DNA of 64,000 nucleotides from Rivularia sp. PCC 7116 (GCF_000316665.1 NC_019678.1:7039001-7103000), one strand, 5' to 3'; positions 25,489 through 34,666 are shown, numbered from the stretch's first letter. Made by a program: numbers and translations. The notes: generated from the letters alone by a model not told the origin.

Positions 25489-26817
25489 ATGAATCAGCAA
25501 GAAACTCATTTAAATCGCGCTCGTGCTAGTCTCAGACAGGCAATGTCATGGTATGGCAATTTGCGTAAATCGGGGTTTGATTCGGAGTTAGCGGGTTTGG
25601 TTAAGCCGGAAATACAGCTTTTAACCTCTAATCTAAATAAGCTCGATTACAACGTGATTCGCATTGCTGCTTTTGGGTTAGTAAGTCGCGGCAAATCTGC
25701 GGTTTTGAATGCGCTGATGGGACAAAAGATTCTGGAGACGGGGCCACTTAATGGTGTTACTCAATACCCGCGCTCTATTCGCTGGAATCCCGGTGGGAAG
25801 GTAGAAGTTGAATTAATTGATACTCCAGGTTTAGATGAAATTGCTGGGGAAGCAAGGGGACAAATGGCTCGGGAAGTTACCCGTCAAGCTGATTTAATTT
25901 TATTTGTTGTTTCTGGTGATATTACTCGTACAGAATATGAAGCACTGCTAGATTTAAGGAAAGCTCAAAAACCGTTAATTTTAGTATTTAACAAAACCGA
26001 TTTATATCCCGATACTGATAAAAAAGCAATTTACGCTAATTTACAACAATTAGCTGCGGGAAGTTCCATGAAGCCCTTGAAACCCGATGAAATAGTTATG
26101 GTAGCTGCTGAGCCTGCACCAATGGAGGTTAGAGTTGAATATGCGGATGGTACCGAGGATTATGAATGGGAAACTTTACCACCGCAAATAGAGCAACTTC
26201 AACAAACTATTTTGACAATTCTCAATCGTGAAGGGCGTTCCCTTTTATCGTTAAACGCTTTGGTACAAGCAAGAGATGCGGAAGAATCCATTGCATATAA
26301 AACAATAGAATTGCGAGAAAAAGAAGCAGAAGATTTAATTTGGCAATATGCAAAATATAAAGCATTGGCTGTGGGTTTAAATCCTATCGCAATATTTGAT
26401 GTATGCGGAGGGATTGTGGCGGATTTAGCATTAATTCGCTCTTTGTCTCGACTTTATGGTTTACCAATGACTGGTTATAAAGCTGGAAAACTGTTAAAAA
26501 CTATTTTATTTAGTTCCGGTGGTTTGTTGTTAGGGGAATTAGGCAGCAGCTTTCTTCTGGGTTTTGGAAAGAGCGCGATCGCAGTTACTAGTAGTGAAAA
26601 TCCCATGAATATCACCGCGTTTGCAGGAACCGCCGTCACGCAAGCGGGTATTGCCGGATACGGTGCTTATTCCGTAGGTAAAGCTGCTCAAGCCTATTTA
26701 GAAAAAGGCTGCTCCTGGGGTGAATTAGGGGTTAGTAATGTAATCGAAGAAATATTGCGGGAAGTTGAACCCGATACTATTTTGTATCGTTTGCAGCAAG
26801 AGTTGGGGAATTGGTAA
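25489..26817 (+). CDS. Era/dynamin-like GTPase with C-terminal membrane-associating region
   Basis: 442 aa. G1 (P-loop) is GLVSRGKSAVLN (about residues 64-75), switch II is DTPGLDEIAGEA, and G4 is NKTD (about 168-171); the G5-like AAEPAP follows. After the GTPase domain comes a helical region with GLNPIAIFDVCGGIVADLALIRSLSRLYGLPMT, typical of the DUF697 family that associates with membranes. Such proteins are widespread in cyanobacteria and chloroplasts, with mostly unknown roles in membrane or division processes. The start codon lies within a heptamer repeat and has no ribosome-binding site. One HIP1 site lies near 26577. Confidence 0.88.
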   Translation: MNQQETHLNRARASLRQAMSWYGNLRKSGFDSELAGLVKPEIQLLTSNLNKLDYNVIRIAAFGLVSRGKSAVLNALMGQKILETGPLNGVTQYPRSIRWNPGGKVEVELIDTPGLDEIAGEARGQMAREVTRQADLILFVVSGDITRTEYEALLDLRKAQKPLILVFNKTDLYPDTDKKAIYANLQQLAAGSSMKPLKPDEIVMVAAEPAPMEVRVEYADGTEDYEWETLPPQIEQLQQTILTILNREGRSLLSLNALVQARDAEESIAYKTIELREKEAEDLIWQYAKYKALAVGLNPIAIFDVCGGIVADLALIRSLSRLYGLPMTGYKAGKLLKTILFSSGGLLLGELGSSFLLGFGKSAIAVTSSENPMNITAFAGTAVTQAGIAGYGAYSVGKAAQAYLEKGCSWGELGVSNVIEEILREVEPDTILYRLQQELGNW

Positions 26818-26836
26818 TTGGTAATTGGTAGTTAAA

Positions 26837-27841
26837 TCAATCCATAACTAATGCGAATTTTCCATTAGCAGAACCTTTTTCTATTTTTCCTAAAGCTTTT
26901 GCTGCTTGTTCTAAATTTACAGCGTTTGGTTTTTCTGGTTTAATTGCACCTTCAGAATACCAAGTCATTAATTCAGTTAAAGCTTGTTTGACTGTGGCAG
27001 TATCTTTTAATGTATAAGCTGCAAAATCTACACCAATAACCGAACAATTACGTGATAGCAAATCAAGAATATTTACCGTAGGTATCTTACCGCTAGCAGC
27101 ACCAACCGCTAAAATCCTTCCTTCAAAATTAATACAGTTAAGGGAAGCATCAAAAGCGTCTCCACCAACCGTATCGAGAATCACGTCTGCTCCTTTACCA
27201 TCAGTAAGTTCTAAAACCCTTTGTGCAATGTCTTCGCTTTTGTAATCAATTGCATAATCCGCACCGCGTGAAGTTACTTTTTGACATTTTTCAGCACCTC
27301 CAGCAGTTGCTATTACCTTTGCTCCCAAACGCTTACCAACTTCTACCCCAGCAGAGCCTACGCTACCCGTACCCCCATTAATTAATAAAGTTTCACCACT
27401 TTTTAACCTTCCGCAATGCTGGAGAGAAATATAAGCCGTACCGTAAGCAACACAGGCTTTTGCAGCACAAGCAAAATCGAGATTATCCGGCATTTTCACA
27501 ATGTTAGCAGCAGGAGCAACTAATTCTTCTGCCATTGCTCCAAAACGAACGCCATCCGGAGTAGAGTAAGGTAAAGCGACAAGTACTTTATCTCCTACTT
27601 GAAACTCGCTTACTTTCCTACCCAATTCGATTATTTCACCCGCTGCTTCAAAGCCGGGAATTAAAGGTAAAACCGGAGTAATTTGGAAGTTTCCAGTAAT
27701 AGCTATAACATCGGCAGGATTTAAACCAGCAGCACGTACTTTTACTTTGACTTGTGTTTCATTTGGTTGAGGATTTGGGATTTCTTCTAATTTGATTACA
27801 GTTTCGGGAGAACCAAATTCGTGTACTTGAATTGCTTTCAT
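26837..27841 (-). CDS. Zinc-type alcohol dehydrogenase family, NADPH:quinone oxidoreductase-like
   Basis: 334 aa. The N-terminal GroES-like domain begins MKAIQVHEFGSPE and has the PGFEAAGEIIELG signature. The NAD(P)-binding domain has LLINGGTGSVGSAGVEVGKRLGAKVIATAGG (about residues 143-173). The cysteine ligands of the structural and catalytic zincs are missing, which places it with the zinc-independent quinone oxidoreductase (QOR) subfamily. It probably reduces quinones or enones with NADPH. It is the last gene of a minus-strand cluster: alpha-beta-barrel protein, NTF2-like fragment, SDR, this gene. The gap to the SDR is 132 bases. Confidence 0.88.
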   Translation of the reverse strand: MKAIQVHEFGSPETVIKLEEIPNPQPNETQVKVKVRAAGLNPADVIAITGNFQITPVLPLIPGFEAAGEIIELGRKVSEFQVGDKVLVALPYSTPDGVRFGAMAEELVAPAANIVKMPDNLDFACAAKACVAYGTAYISLQHCGRLKSGETLLINGGTGSVGSAGVEVGKRLGAKVIATAGGAEKCQKVTSRGADYAIDYKSEDIAQRVLELTDGKGADVILDTVGGDAFDASLNCINFEGRILAVGAASGKIPTVNILDLLSRNCSVIGVDFAAYTLKDTATVKQALTELMTWYSEGAIKPEKPNAVNLEQAAKALGKIEKGSANGKFALVMD

Positions 27842-27973
27842 GCTAATTAATTACTCCTATTTTGGTAGAGAATTACTGATTTTAAAAAACCTCAGAGAGC
27901 GCGGAGAGCGCAGAGCAAAGAGACAAAGAGAGATAATTGATATTACATAATGATAAGTAATAATTACCGCGTG

Positions 27974-28726
27974 CTATTGAACCGTAAAACCACCATCAAT
28001 TATTAGATTTTGTCCGGTAATATAGGAAGCACCATCGGAACATAACCACACAACAGCATTGGCTATTTCTTCTGCTTTACCGGCTCGTTTCATTGGAATA
28101 GTATCAATCATTTGTTGAAGAACTTCTTCCGATACATTTGAAAGAATATCGGTATCAATTAATCCAGGGCTGATAGCATTTATGCGAATTCCCTGCTCTG
28201 CAAATTCTACAGATGCCGACTTAGTTAACCCGAAAACTCCAGCCTTGGCAGCGTTGTAACTAGAAAGTCCGGGAACGCCAACTACAGCACCACCCATTGA
28301 TGCCGTGTTAACTATTGCACCTCCTCCAGTTTGCAGCATTGCCGGAATCTGATATTTGAGACATAACCATACAGCTTTGAGATTTACGTCGGTTTCAGCA
28401 TCCCATTCGGATTCGGAGCGTTCGAGTAGCGGTATTGATTTACCAAAACCTGCATTATTGCAAGCGTAATCAAGGCGATTGTATGTCTCTAAAGTTTTGT
28501 TTACTAAGTTTTCAATTTCGGCAGTCACAGTTACATCTGTTTTGACGAATATACCTTGACTACCAGCAGCCTCAATTTGACGAACTGTTTCCTCACCTTC
28601 AGCTTCTCGTCTAGCGGCTACAACCACCTTCGCACCAGCTTTTGCAAAGGCGATCGCGCAGGCTCTACCAATTCCGGAACTACCTCCGGTTACAATTGCA
28701 ACTTTTCCGTTCATATTTTGTGACAT
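27974..28726 (-). CDS. Short-chain dehydrogenase/reductase (SDR)
   Basis: 250 aa, classical SDR. The cofactor motif is TGGSSGIGRACA (residues 13-24), then NNAGFG (about 90), the catalytic Ser in NTASMGG, and YNAAK (Tyr/Lys, about 157-161). The C-terminus, YITGQNLIIDGGFTVQ, is standard for the family. The basic residues after the first strand (AARREAEG) favour NADP(H). The substrate is unknown. The start lies 14 bases after the remnant of another SDR gene's 3' end, so the ancestral operon probably carried two SDR genes in tandem. One HIP1 site lies near 28650. Confidence 0.9.
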   Translation of the reverse strand: MSQNMNGKVAIVTGGSSGIGRACAIAFAKAGAKVVVAARREAEGEETVRQIEAAGSQGIFVKTDVTVTAEIENLVNKTLETYNRLDYACNNAGFGKSIPLLERSESEWDAETDVNLKAVWLCLKYQIPAMLQTGGGAIVNTASMGGAVVGVPGLSSYNAAKAGVFGLTKSASVEFAEQGIRINAISPGLIDTDILSNVSEEVLQQMIDTIPMKRAGKAEEIANAVVWLCSDGASYITGQNLIIDGGFTVQ

Positions 28727-28739
28727 ATTATTTAAATGC

Positions 28740-28830
28740 TTATAATTCTTGGTCGGATGGACGTACTACAATCTCGTTAACGGCTACTTCTGGCGGTTGC
28801 TCAATTGCATAACGTACTGCTGTGGTTTTT
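28740..28830 (-). pseudogene. 3' remnant of a second SDR gene
   Basis: In the frame ending at the TAA 28740-28742, 27 codons encode TAVRYAIEQPPEVAVNEIVV followed by RPSDQEL, the typical C-terminus of an SDR subfamily (YdfG-like). There is no N-terminal part. The frame differs from that of the NTF2-like gene, which runs into it, so the remnant is not expressed as an SDR. Confidence 0.75.
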
Positions 28831-29035
28831 TCTTACCAGTCGTACCGTTAAAATATTCAGCTATATTCGACTTACCTTCAACCCGCTCAACCGCACCTGG
28901 AGGGTGAAAAGGAAACTCTAATACTCCATCATCAGCCCAAAAATACATCAGCTTATCCATATCTCCTGTAGCCAAAGTTGCCATAAAATCTTTAGCTGCT
29001 TGAAGGTTTTGTTGATGGGTTGCAGTTAATTCCAT
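28784..29035 (-). CDS. NTF2/SnoaL-like protein, C-terminally truncated chimera
   Basis: 83 aa. Residues 1-66 match the first half of a SnoaL/NTF2-like fold (AAKDFMATLATGDMDKLMYFWADDGVLEFPF, then VEGKSNIAEYFN). Members are normally 120-140 aa. The last 17 residues (KKKPQQYVMQLSNRQK) are read out of frame from the 3' end of a lost SDR gene. A deletion has thus joined the two genes, and the half-barrel is unlikely to be functional. It lies between the alpha-beta-barrel gene and the intact SDR on the same strand. Confidence 0.7.
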   Translation of the reverse strand: MELTATHQQNLQAAKDFMATLATGDMDKLMYFWADDGVLEFPFHPPGAVERVEGKSNIAEYFNGTTGKKKPQQYVMQLSNRQK

Positions 29036-29068
29036 ATTTATTTTTCCCTATTGCCAATATTTCAGTAC

Positions 29069-29362
29069 TTACGACTTAGCAAACAATGATTCCAAACCCG
29101 TGTATGGTTTCAACGGTAAAACTTCTATTTTTAATACCCCCGCTTTCACCATTGGAAATTCTTCTACTATTTTCTGCATCGCTGACAAACTTTCGGCTTC
29201 ACACATCAACACCGCACCACTCATATCTGCTATGTAGTGAATCGAACGCACCACCTCAGCAGAATATTCTTCCCATACTTTTTGTGCTTCTGGTTGTACG
29301 TGAGACATAACTTGCTCTGCTGCTACACCTTCGGGAACTCTTCCAATGAATAAAAACTGCAT
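29069..29362 (-). CDS. Small alpha-beta-barrel protein (YCII / muconolactone-isomerase-like)
   Basis: 97 aa: MQFLFIGRVPEGVAAEQVMS, a central helix EAQKVWEEYSAEVV, then SGAVLMCEAESLSAMQKIVEEFPMVKAGVLKIEVLPLKPY. This is the pattern of dimeric ferredoxin-like barrels. Members bind or isomerise small molecules in degradative or biosynthetic operons. It is the first gene of the minus-strand cluster with the NTF2-like, SDR and quinone-reductase-like genes, divergent from PAP/fibrillin. No catalytic residue can be assigned with confidence. Confidence 0.72.
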   Translation of the reverse strand: MQFLFIGRVPEGVAAEQVMSHVQPEAQKVWEEYSAEVVRSIHYIADMSGAVLMCEAESLSAMQKIVEEFPMVKAGVLKIEVLPLKPYTGLESLFAKS

Positions 29363-29510
29363 AATGCTCCCCTGAATTTATCAACATTTACTAAATTCAG
29401 CTTAAACAAATTTATCTGTAAAAATCTTGCACAATATTGCTTTAAATTGCACGTTATTGCTTTAATTAAAATAATTGTTTTAAAATTAAATAAAAATAAG
29501 GAAAAAGATT

Positions 29511-30119
29511 TTGAATCAGACATCAACACTAAAAGAAAAGTTACAATCTCTCTTAGATAAAATTACCTCTAAGGATGATTCCCCTGTAACCAATTTAACT
29601 TTAGATCAAAGCCTAGTTGAAGAAATTGAGCAGTTAACAACAGAAGTGGAAGAAGTTAATCCCAATTCTCAACCGTTACTCAATGCAATTAATTTATTAA
29701 ATGGAAAATGGTTATTACAATACTCAACAGCAAGAGAAATTCGTTCTTTATCTTCCCTACCGTTAGGCTTAAAAATTGGTAAAGTTTATCAAGAAATTGA
29801 CGTTGCTACCAAATCGTTTTCTAATCTAGCTTTTGTTAAACATCCTTTAGGATTAGTATCCGGAAGCGTAAAAGTAACGGCAACTTTTGAACCAGCAGAA
29901 GATGAAACCAATAAACGCATCAACGTACAATTTGACAAAAGATATCTTGCAATTGATAACATTATCGGTATTCAAACCCCCAAACTCAATCCATTTAAAG
30001 TTGTTCAAGCTAATAATCCTCAAAGTAGAATTCCTACGCTTGACGTTACCTACTTAGATGAAACTTTGAGAATTGGTAGAGGAGGAGATGGAAGTTTATT
30101 TATTTTGAAACGTGCTTAA
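29511..30119 (+). CDS. PAP/fibrillin family protein
   Basis: 202 aa. The plastid-lipid-associated protein domain is recognised by LLNGKWLLQYSTAREIRSL near residues 65-83, the lipocalin-like strands that follow, and the C-terminal RIPTLDVTYLDETLRIGRGG with DGSLFIL. In cyanobacteria and plastids these proteins associate with thylakoids and plastoglobule-like lipid bodies and protect photosystem II under stress. A TTG start at 29511 is used; AAGGA at 29498-29502 sits 8 bases upstream, which supports it. The N-terminal 60 residues are helical and charged. The divergent partner is the alpha-beta-barrel gene, with a 148-base shared promoter region. Confidence 0.9.
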   Translation: MNQTSTLKEKLQSLLDKITSKDDSPVTNLTLDQSLVEEIEQLTTEVEEVNPNSQPLLNAINLLNGKWLLQYSTAREIRSLSSLPLGLKIGKVYQEIDVATKSFSNLAFVKHPLGLVSGSVKVTATFEPAEDETNKRINVQFDKRYLAIDNIIGIQTPKLNPFKVVQANNPQSRIPTLDVTYLDETLRIGRGGDGSLFILKRA

Positions 30120-30143
30120 TTACTTAATGCTTTAAATATTTAA

Positions 30144-31028
30144 TTATTTGCTTTGTTTGACAAATACTTTCGGAGTAACTCCCACTAAGCGCTTGAAATG
30201 TCGGTTAAGGTGACTCTGATGAGAAAAACCGACAATATGGGCAACTTGAACAATTGTTAAATCACCTTGTAATAGCAATTGTTTAGCACGCTCTACACGA
30301 GTACGAATAATATATTGATGAGGTGGCAAAGTAGTAGACTTTTTGAATTGACGAGTAAAATGATATGGGCTAATTTGTGCTAGTTTTGCCAATTCGTTTA
30401 AGCTTATTTCTTGATGTAAATTTTCATTGATATAATCAACTATTGTTCTAAGTTTGTGTTTCGCTAACCCACCTTGAAATTGTTTCAAAGGTTTTTGTTG
30501 GCTAGAATAGTTTTTGATTAAATGTACAGATAAAAAATTTACCAATGATTCTAGATATAACAAGTCAAAATTATCCGTTTGCAATTCCGAGCGCAAAGTC
30601 AAACCCAACTGTCGAATTAATGCATCTTCTGCCGTCCAGTTTTCAATAATTTCTAAATTACTACCACGGTATTCATCAGCTGCATTAGTAATAATTTTTG
30701 TATCTAAATAAATTGCAAGTAGCTCCGATTCTTTTTCCCAAAAAATCTCTCTGTCTAAATAAGGTGGAATAATTGATACCTGTTCTTGAATGATAGATAA
30801 AGTTTTTTGTTTACCAGTTGCAGTTTCAGAACGTACTTTAATTAAAGAATCACCTATAGGTACAGCAATTTTTATTTGTGGTGTACTGTGTTCCGAAAAA
30901 TATCTTTGAGGTATATAAGAATTAGTAATTTTTACGCCATCAATTTGTAGCGTTTTATTCCATATCTGTTGTGAGATATTGGCTTCTTTGTCTAAAATTG
31001 TCACAGCAGCAAGTTTCGATACCAGCAA
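30144..31028 (-). CDS. AraC family transcriptional regulator
   Basis: 294 aa. The C-terminal 100 residues contain the two helix-turn-helix motifs of AraC/XylS: ISLNELAKLAQISPYHFTRQFK and LTIVQVAHIVGFSHQSHLNRHFKRLVGVTP. The N-terminal domain (residues 1-185) is a cupin-like sensor region with no assigned ligand. It converges on PAP/fibrillin and is close to the oxidoreductase cluster at 26.8-29.4 kb, which it might control (inference from proximity only). The start may lie slightly downstream of the first Met; no clear ribosome-binding site was seen. Confidence 0.85.
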   Translation of the reverse strand: MLVSKLAAVTILDKEANISQQIWNKTLQIDGVKITNSYIPQRYFSEHSTPQIKIAVPIGDSLIKVRSETATGKQKTLSIIQEQVSIIPPYLDREIFWEKESELLAIYLDTKIITNAADEYRGSNLEIIENWTAEDALIRQLGLTLRSELQTDNFDLLYLESLVNFLSVHLIKNYSSQQKPLKQFQGGLAKHKLRTIVDYINENLHQEISLNELAKLAQISPYHFTRQFKKSTTLPPHQYIIRTRVERAKQLLLQGDLTIVQVAHIVGFSHQSHLNRHFKRLVGVTPKVFVKQSK

Positions 31029-31198
31029 TATTAAAATTAGAATAACTTTTTATTGCCGTTATGGATATAGGATTCCTATTTGAATTTTCTGTTCCCTATT
31101 CCCTGTCCCCTAGCCCCTAAGAGTTATTCAGAAATAAAAACGGATTCCTATAGTAGATAAATATTGTTTATTCTTATGCTAACTAAACACTTTGAAAA

Positions 31199-31207
31199 AA
31201 GGAGGTG
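31199..31207 (+). promoter_or_regulatory. Perfect Shine-Dalgarno of sufU that supports a TTG start
   Basis: AAGGAGGTG lies 10 bases before the TTG at 31218, whereas the first ATG (31263, residue 16) has no such sequence. It is the strongest ribosome-binding site noticed in the window. Confidence 0.6.
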
Positions 31208-31217
31208 GGGAGAATAA

Positions 31218-31715
31218 TTGATAAATCCTAATTCTTTAGCTATTACTCGCAACTCTATAAATATGAATACCAATCAACGACAGCACTACCAACAAATAAT
31301 TTTATCTCACGCGAGAAAACCGCAACACAAAGGTAAAACTAATCCCATACATCGCCAAAATCAAGGTGAAAATCCTTACTGCGGGGATAAAGTTGAATTG
31401 ACGTTAATGCTGAATGAAACAGAAACAAAAATAGAAGATATTAAATTTGAAGGTGCGGGGTGTGCTTTATGTTTAGCTTCTGCTGATTTAATGGCAGGTG
31501 CTGTTAAAGGTAAAGATGTATCAGCAGCGCTATTAATGGTAGAAGATTTTCGTAAAATGGTGATGGGAGAAAGTACCTTAAAACCACCTTTAGAAAAACT
31601 CAATATTATGCAAAGCGTTTCTCAATTCCCGATGCGGGTTAAATGCGTTACATTGGCTTGGCATACTTTGAAAGGTGCTTTGATTGCGGAAAAGTCTGAT
31701 GAAAAACAACTTTAA
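31218..31715 (+). CDS. sufU: Iron-sulfur cluster scaffold, SufU/IscU family
   Basis: 165 aa from a TTG start supported by AAGGAGGTG; starting at the ATG at 31263 would give about 150 aa, the usual family length. Ligand residues are present: C55 and D57 (NPYCGDKV), C82 (GAGCALCLASADLM) and C143 (RVKCVTLAWHTL). The 18-20 residue insertion between the second and third ligands (KGKDVSAALLMVEDFRKMV) is typical of SufU as opposed to IscU. SufU proteins act as a zinc-dependent sulfur acceptor or scaffold for the cysteine desulfurase SufS. No other suf gene is adjacent. A truncated copy of its 3' half lies at 34780-34998, beyond the O-acetylation genes. Confidence 0.88.
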   Translation: MINPNSLAITRNSINMNTNQRQHYQQIILSHARKPQHKGKTNPIHRQNQGENPYCGDKVELTLMLNETETKIEDIKFEGAGCALCLASADLMAGAVKGKDVSAALLMVEDFRKMVMGESTLKPPLEKLNIMQSVSQFPMRVKCVTLAWHTLKGALIAEKSDEKQL

Positions 31716-32052
31716 CAAGAAAATTATATTTACTTAGATAATATAAATAGCTACGAAAGATACTTTCAGTATTGATACTGATTTAAATGTAAAAATATGC
31801 AATATACAATCTGAAGTAAGTTAATATTCTTTTTAATAAATTTCAGGATAATCAATTTAGATTTTCTGAAAGTATTTATTTCAATATAGAAATCTACTTT
31901 GATTCTTAATAAAAGTAGATATTAAAAAGTTGTGTCATCAAGCCTGTATAACTTCAGGTAAATACACAACAAACTATATTTTGTTGAGTTAATCATATTT
32001 AAATCTACCAAATTCTGTAATTTTCAAACTTTATCTATAATATAAGCAGAAT
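31716..32052. other. Non-coding interval
   Basis: 340 very AT-rich bases before the MBOAT gene. No gene or strong hairpin; presumably carries its promoter. Confidence 0.4.
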
Positions 32053-33633
32053 ATGCTGTTTAACTCTTTAGAATTCATATTTTTATTTCTGCCAATTGCT
32101 CTCCTAATATTTTTTCAAATTGGAAAATTTGGAAGCTATCGATTTGCAATAGTCTTTCTTGTAGCTGCGTCTTTAGCCTTCTACGGTTGGTGGAACCCGC
32201 CTTATTTACTGTTACTAGTTTTTTCTCTAATATTTAACTTCTTTATAGGTTCGGCTTTAAGTGATAAAATCAAAATAAATTTTAGTAATAAATTACTGCT
32301 AACTTTAGGAATTATTGTCAACCTTGGTTTAATTGGTTATTTCAAGTACGCTAACTTCTTTGTATCTAGCATTAATAGTTTTACTGGTACTAATTTCAAT
32401 ATTGAAACTATTATCCTTCCTCTGGCAATATCATTCTTTACCTTTCAGCAAATTGCTTATCTGGTAGATGCTTATAAAGGAGAAACCAAAGAATATAATT
32501 TTCTAGACTATTGCCTTTTCGTCACCTTTTTCCCACAATTAATTGCTGGTCCAATTGTACACCATAAAGAGGTGATGCCTCAATTTGCGGATAAATCAAC
32601 CTATCGGTTTAACCCTGAAAATATGGCGGTGGGAATTACTATTTTTAGCTTAGGATTATTCAAAAAGGTTGTATTTGCAGACAATATAGCAGTTTACGCT
32701 ACTCCAATATTTAAAGCTGCATCAGAAGGTGTAGCACCGACTTTATTTGAAGCTTGGATTGCTGCTTTAGCCTATACATTACAACTTTATTTTGATTTTT
32801 CAGGCTATTCAGATATGGCGATTGGTATATCTAGGATGTTTGGAATCAAGTTACCAATTAACTTTAACTCTCCTTATAAAGCTATTAGTATTAGCGACTT
32901 TTGGCGCAGATGGCATATTACTCTGTCGAACTTTTTACGAGACTATCTTTATATTACTCTTGGTGGTAGCCGTCAAGGTGAAATTCGTCGCAATGCTAAC
33001 TTATTAATTACCATGCTCTTGGGTGGGTTGTGGCATGGTGCTGGCTGGACTTTTGTTTTCTGGGGTGGGTTGCACGGAACTTATTTGATTATTAATCATC
33101 AATATCGTTCGTTACGGAAGCGTTTAGGACATGATTTAAAGAATACTAATTGGTTTGATAGAGGTTGTGGTTGGTTATTAACCTTTGTTGCGGTTGTCGT
33201 TGGTTGGGTATTTTTCCGTGCTGAAAGTATAGATACTGCTTTGGTTATTTTGAAGGGAATGATTGGTTTGAATGGGGTGTCTGTAGCTGAATCTTTATCA
33301 GGTAAATTGGGATTTTTACAAAATTGGAATATTCAAGCTAATGGATGGCTGCCAATTATTGGAGGCAAATTAACAGATATTGTTTTATTCATAAATTTCT
33401 TATTAATAATTACTTGGTTTACACCAAACACTCAACAGTGGATGATTAAATTTAATACGACTCTTGAACAGGATGCAATGAACAAAGATGAAAAGCATCA
33501 GAATAGTGTTTTGGAAAAATTAGCTTGGCAACCAAATATAAGCTTTTCCATCATATTTGGTACTATTTTTTTCATAGCTATAAAATTAATTTTAGAGGCT
33601 CCTAAAAGTGAATTCTTATATTTTAACTTCTAA
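32053..33633 (+). CDS. MBOAT O-acyltransferase (AlgI-like)
   Basis: 526 aa, about 11-12 membrane helices. AlgI/DltB-type MBOAT signatures are present: QQIAYLVDAYKGE, FFPQLIAGPIVHHKEVMPQF, YFDFSGYSDMAIGISRMFGI, ISDFWRRWHITLSNFLRDYLYI, and the catalytic histidine H328 in LLGGLWHGAGWTFVFWGGLHG. Such enzymes move acetyl groups across the membrane to acetylate exported polysaccharides. The next gene, an AlgJ/SGNH-like protein, overlaps its 3' end by 26 bases and is the expected extracytoplasmic transfer partner. No alginate genes are present, so the target is probably another exopolysaccharide or wall glycan. Confidence 0.92.
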   Translation: MLFNSLEFIFLFLPIALLIFFQIGKFGSYRFAIVFLVAASLAFYGWWNPPYLLLLVFSLIFNFFIGSALSDKIKINFSNKLLLTLGIIVNLGLIGYFKYANFFVSSINSFTGTNFNIETIILPLAISFFTFQQIAYLVDAYKGETKEYNFLDYCLFVTFFPQLIAGPIVHHKEVMPQFADKSTYRFNPENMAVGITIFSLGLFKKVVFADNIAVYATPIFKAASEGVAPTLFEAWIAALAYTLQLYFDFSGYSDMAIGISRMFGIKLPINFNSPYKAISISDFWRRWHITLSNFLRDYLYITLGGSRQGEIRRNANLLITMLLGGLWHGAGWTFVFWGGLHGTYLIINHQYRSLRKRLGHDLKNTNWFDRGCGWLLTFVAVVVGWVFFRAESIDTALVILKGMIGLNGVSVAESLSGKLGFLQNWNIQANGWLPIIGGKLTDIVLFINFLLIITWFTPNTQQWMIKFNTTLEQDAMNKDEKHQNSVLEKLAWQPNISFSIIFGTIFFIAIKLILEAPKSEFLYFNF

Positions 33634-34645
33634 ACAAACTTGGTTATCTAAGAAATATATACTAATATTCGTATCTGTTTTTATGATTTGTAATTTACTT
33701 TTTACGTTATTAGTATTTTTTCAAAATGGTATTACTACAGATAAACAAACAGATATTCGTCACTGGGTATATAGTACAAAAACAGAACTGGTTAAATCTA
33801 TTAGTCAAGAAAAATTATTAGTAATTTCCGGTTCTAATTCCGCATTTGGTATTAGCTGCGATATGATTGCGAACAATATTAAAGTTCCTTGCATTAATGG
33901 AGGAACTACAGCAACATTAGGCATAGACTATATACTATACAATGCTCGGTCTTGGGCAAAAAAAGGAGACGTAGTACTTTTACCCTTAGAGTACGTACAT
34001 TATAGCCATAGCGGAATACCCAATCAAGAGTTAATTAGGTATACATTTGCTTATGACTTTAATTATTTTAAGCAAGCTAATTTGATGAAAAAGATTAGGA
34101 TGCTATACGGCTTACCTTTTGGGTATCTAATTGATAACTATATTTTTAAATTTAAAGGCAAAGAATATCAAAATAGTCAGAAAGTAGAGAAAGATATTAT
34201 TTATAAAGTCTATGGTCAACTAAATCAATATGGAGATGTTACCGATAATACTAAAGCTAATATGACTCCAAAAATGCTCAAGAAAGTTGAAGCATTAGAA
34301 CCTTTGAAATTTAAAAATCAAGAATTTGGAAATCCTGGAACCGAAAGCATAATTAGGTTTATAAAATGGTGTAAATCAAAGAATGTAAAAGTCATTGCTA
34401 CCTGGCCAAACACAATCTGGTTTGAAACCTACAATAGAAAAGAAGAACAAGAGTATTTACAAAAAATAGACAAACTTTACGATCAGCTTCAGGTTCCTGT
34501 AATTGGTAAACCTAGAGATTTTATGTACGATAAATCCTTGTTTTACGACTCAGCCTATCACTTAAATGCTAGAGGTGTGCTTCAGCGAACTCAACAGTTG
34601 ATAGATATATTGGAGCCTTATTTGAAAGAGATTAAAAGTTCGTAA
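33608..34645 (+). CDS. AlgJ/DUF1574-like SGNH protein, partner of the MBOAT
   Basis: 345 aa. One N-terminal membrane anchor (about residues 17-38) is followed by an extracytoplasmic domain. An SGNH-hydrolase-like block I is VISGSNSAFGIS (about 73-84), and the C-terminal catalytic block is YDSAYHLNARGVLQRTQQLI, supplying Asp and His. The arrangement is that of AlgJ/AlgX-like and PatB-like acetyl transferases that work with MBOAT proteins. The gene overlaps the MBOAT frame by 26 bases (translational coupling). A 19-bp perfect inverted repeat follows the stop. Confidence 0.82.
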   Translation: MNSYILTSKQTWLSKKYILIFVSVFMICNLLFTLLVFFQNGITTDKQTDIRHWVYSTKTELVKSISQEKLLVISGSNSAFGISCDMIANNIKVPCINGGTTATLGIDYILYNARSWAKKGDVVLLPLEYVHYSHSGIPNQELIRYTFAYDFNYFKQANLMKKIRMLYGLPFGYLIDNYIFKFKGKEYQNSQKVEKDIIYKVYGQLNQYGDVTDNTKANMTPKMLKKVEALEPLKFKNQEFGNPGTESIIRFIKWCKSKNVKVIATWPNTIWFETYNRKEEQEYLQKIDKLYDQLQVPVIGKPRDFMYDKSLFYDSAYHLNARGVLQRTQQLIDILEPYLKEIKSS

Positions 34646-34666
34646 AACTAATTTTATCTTGATTTT

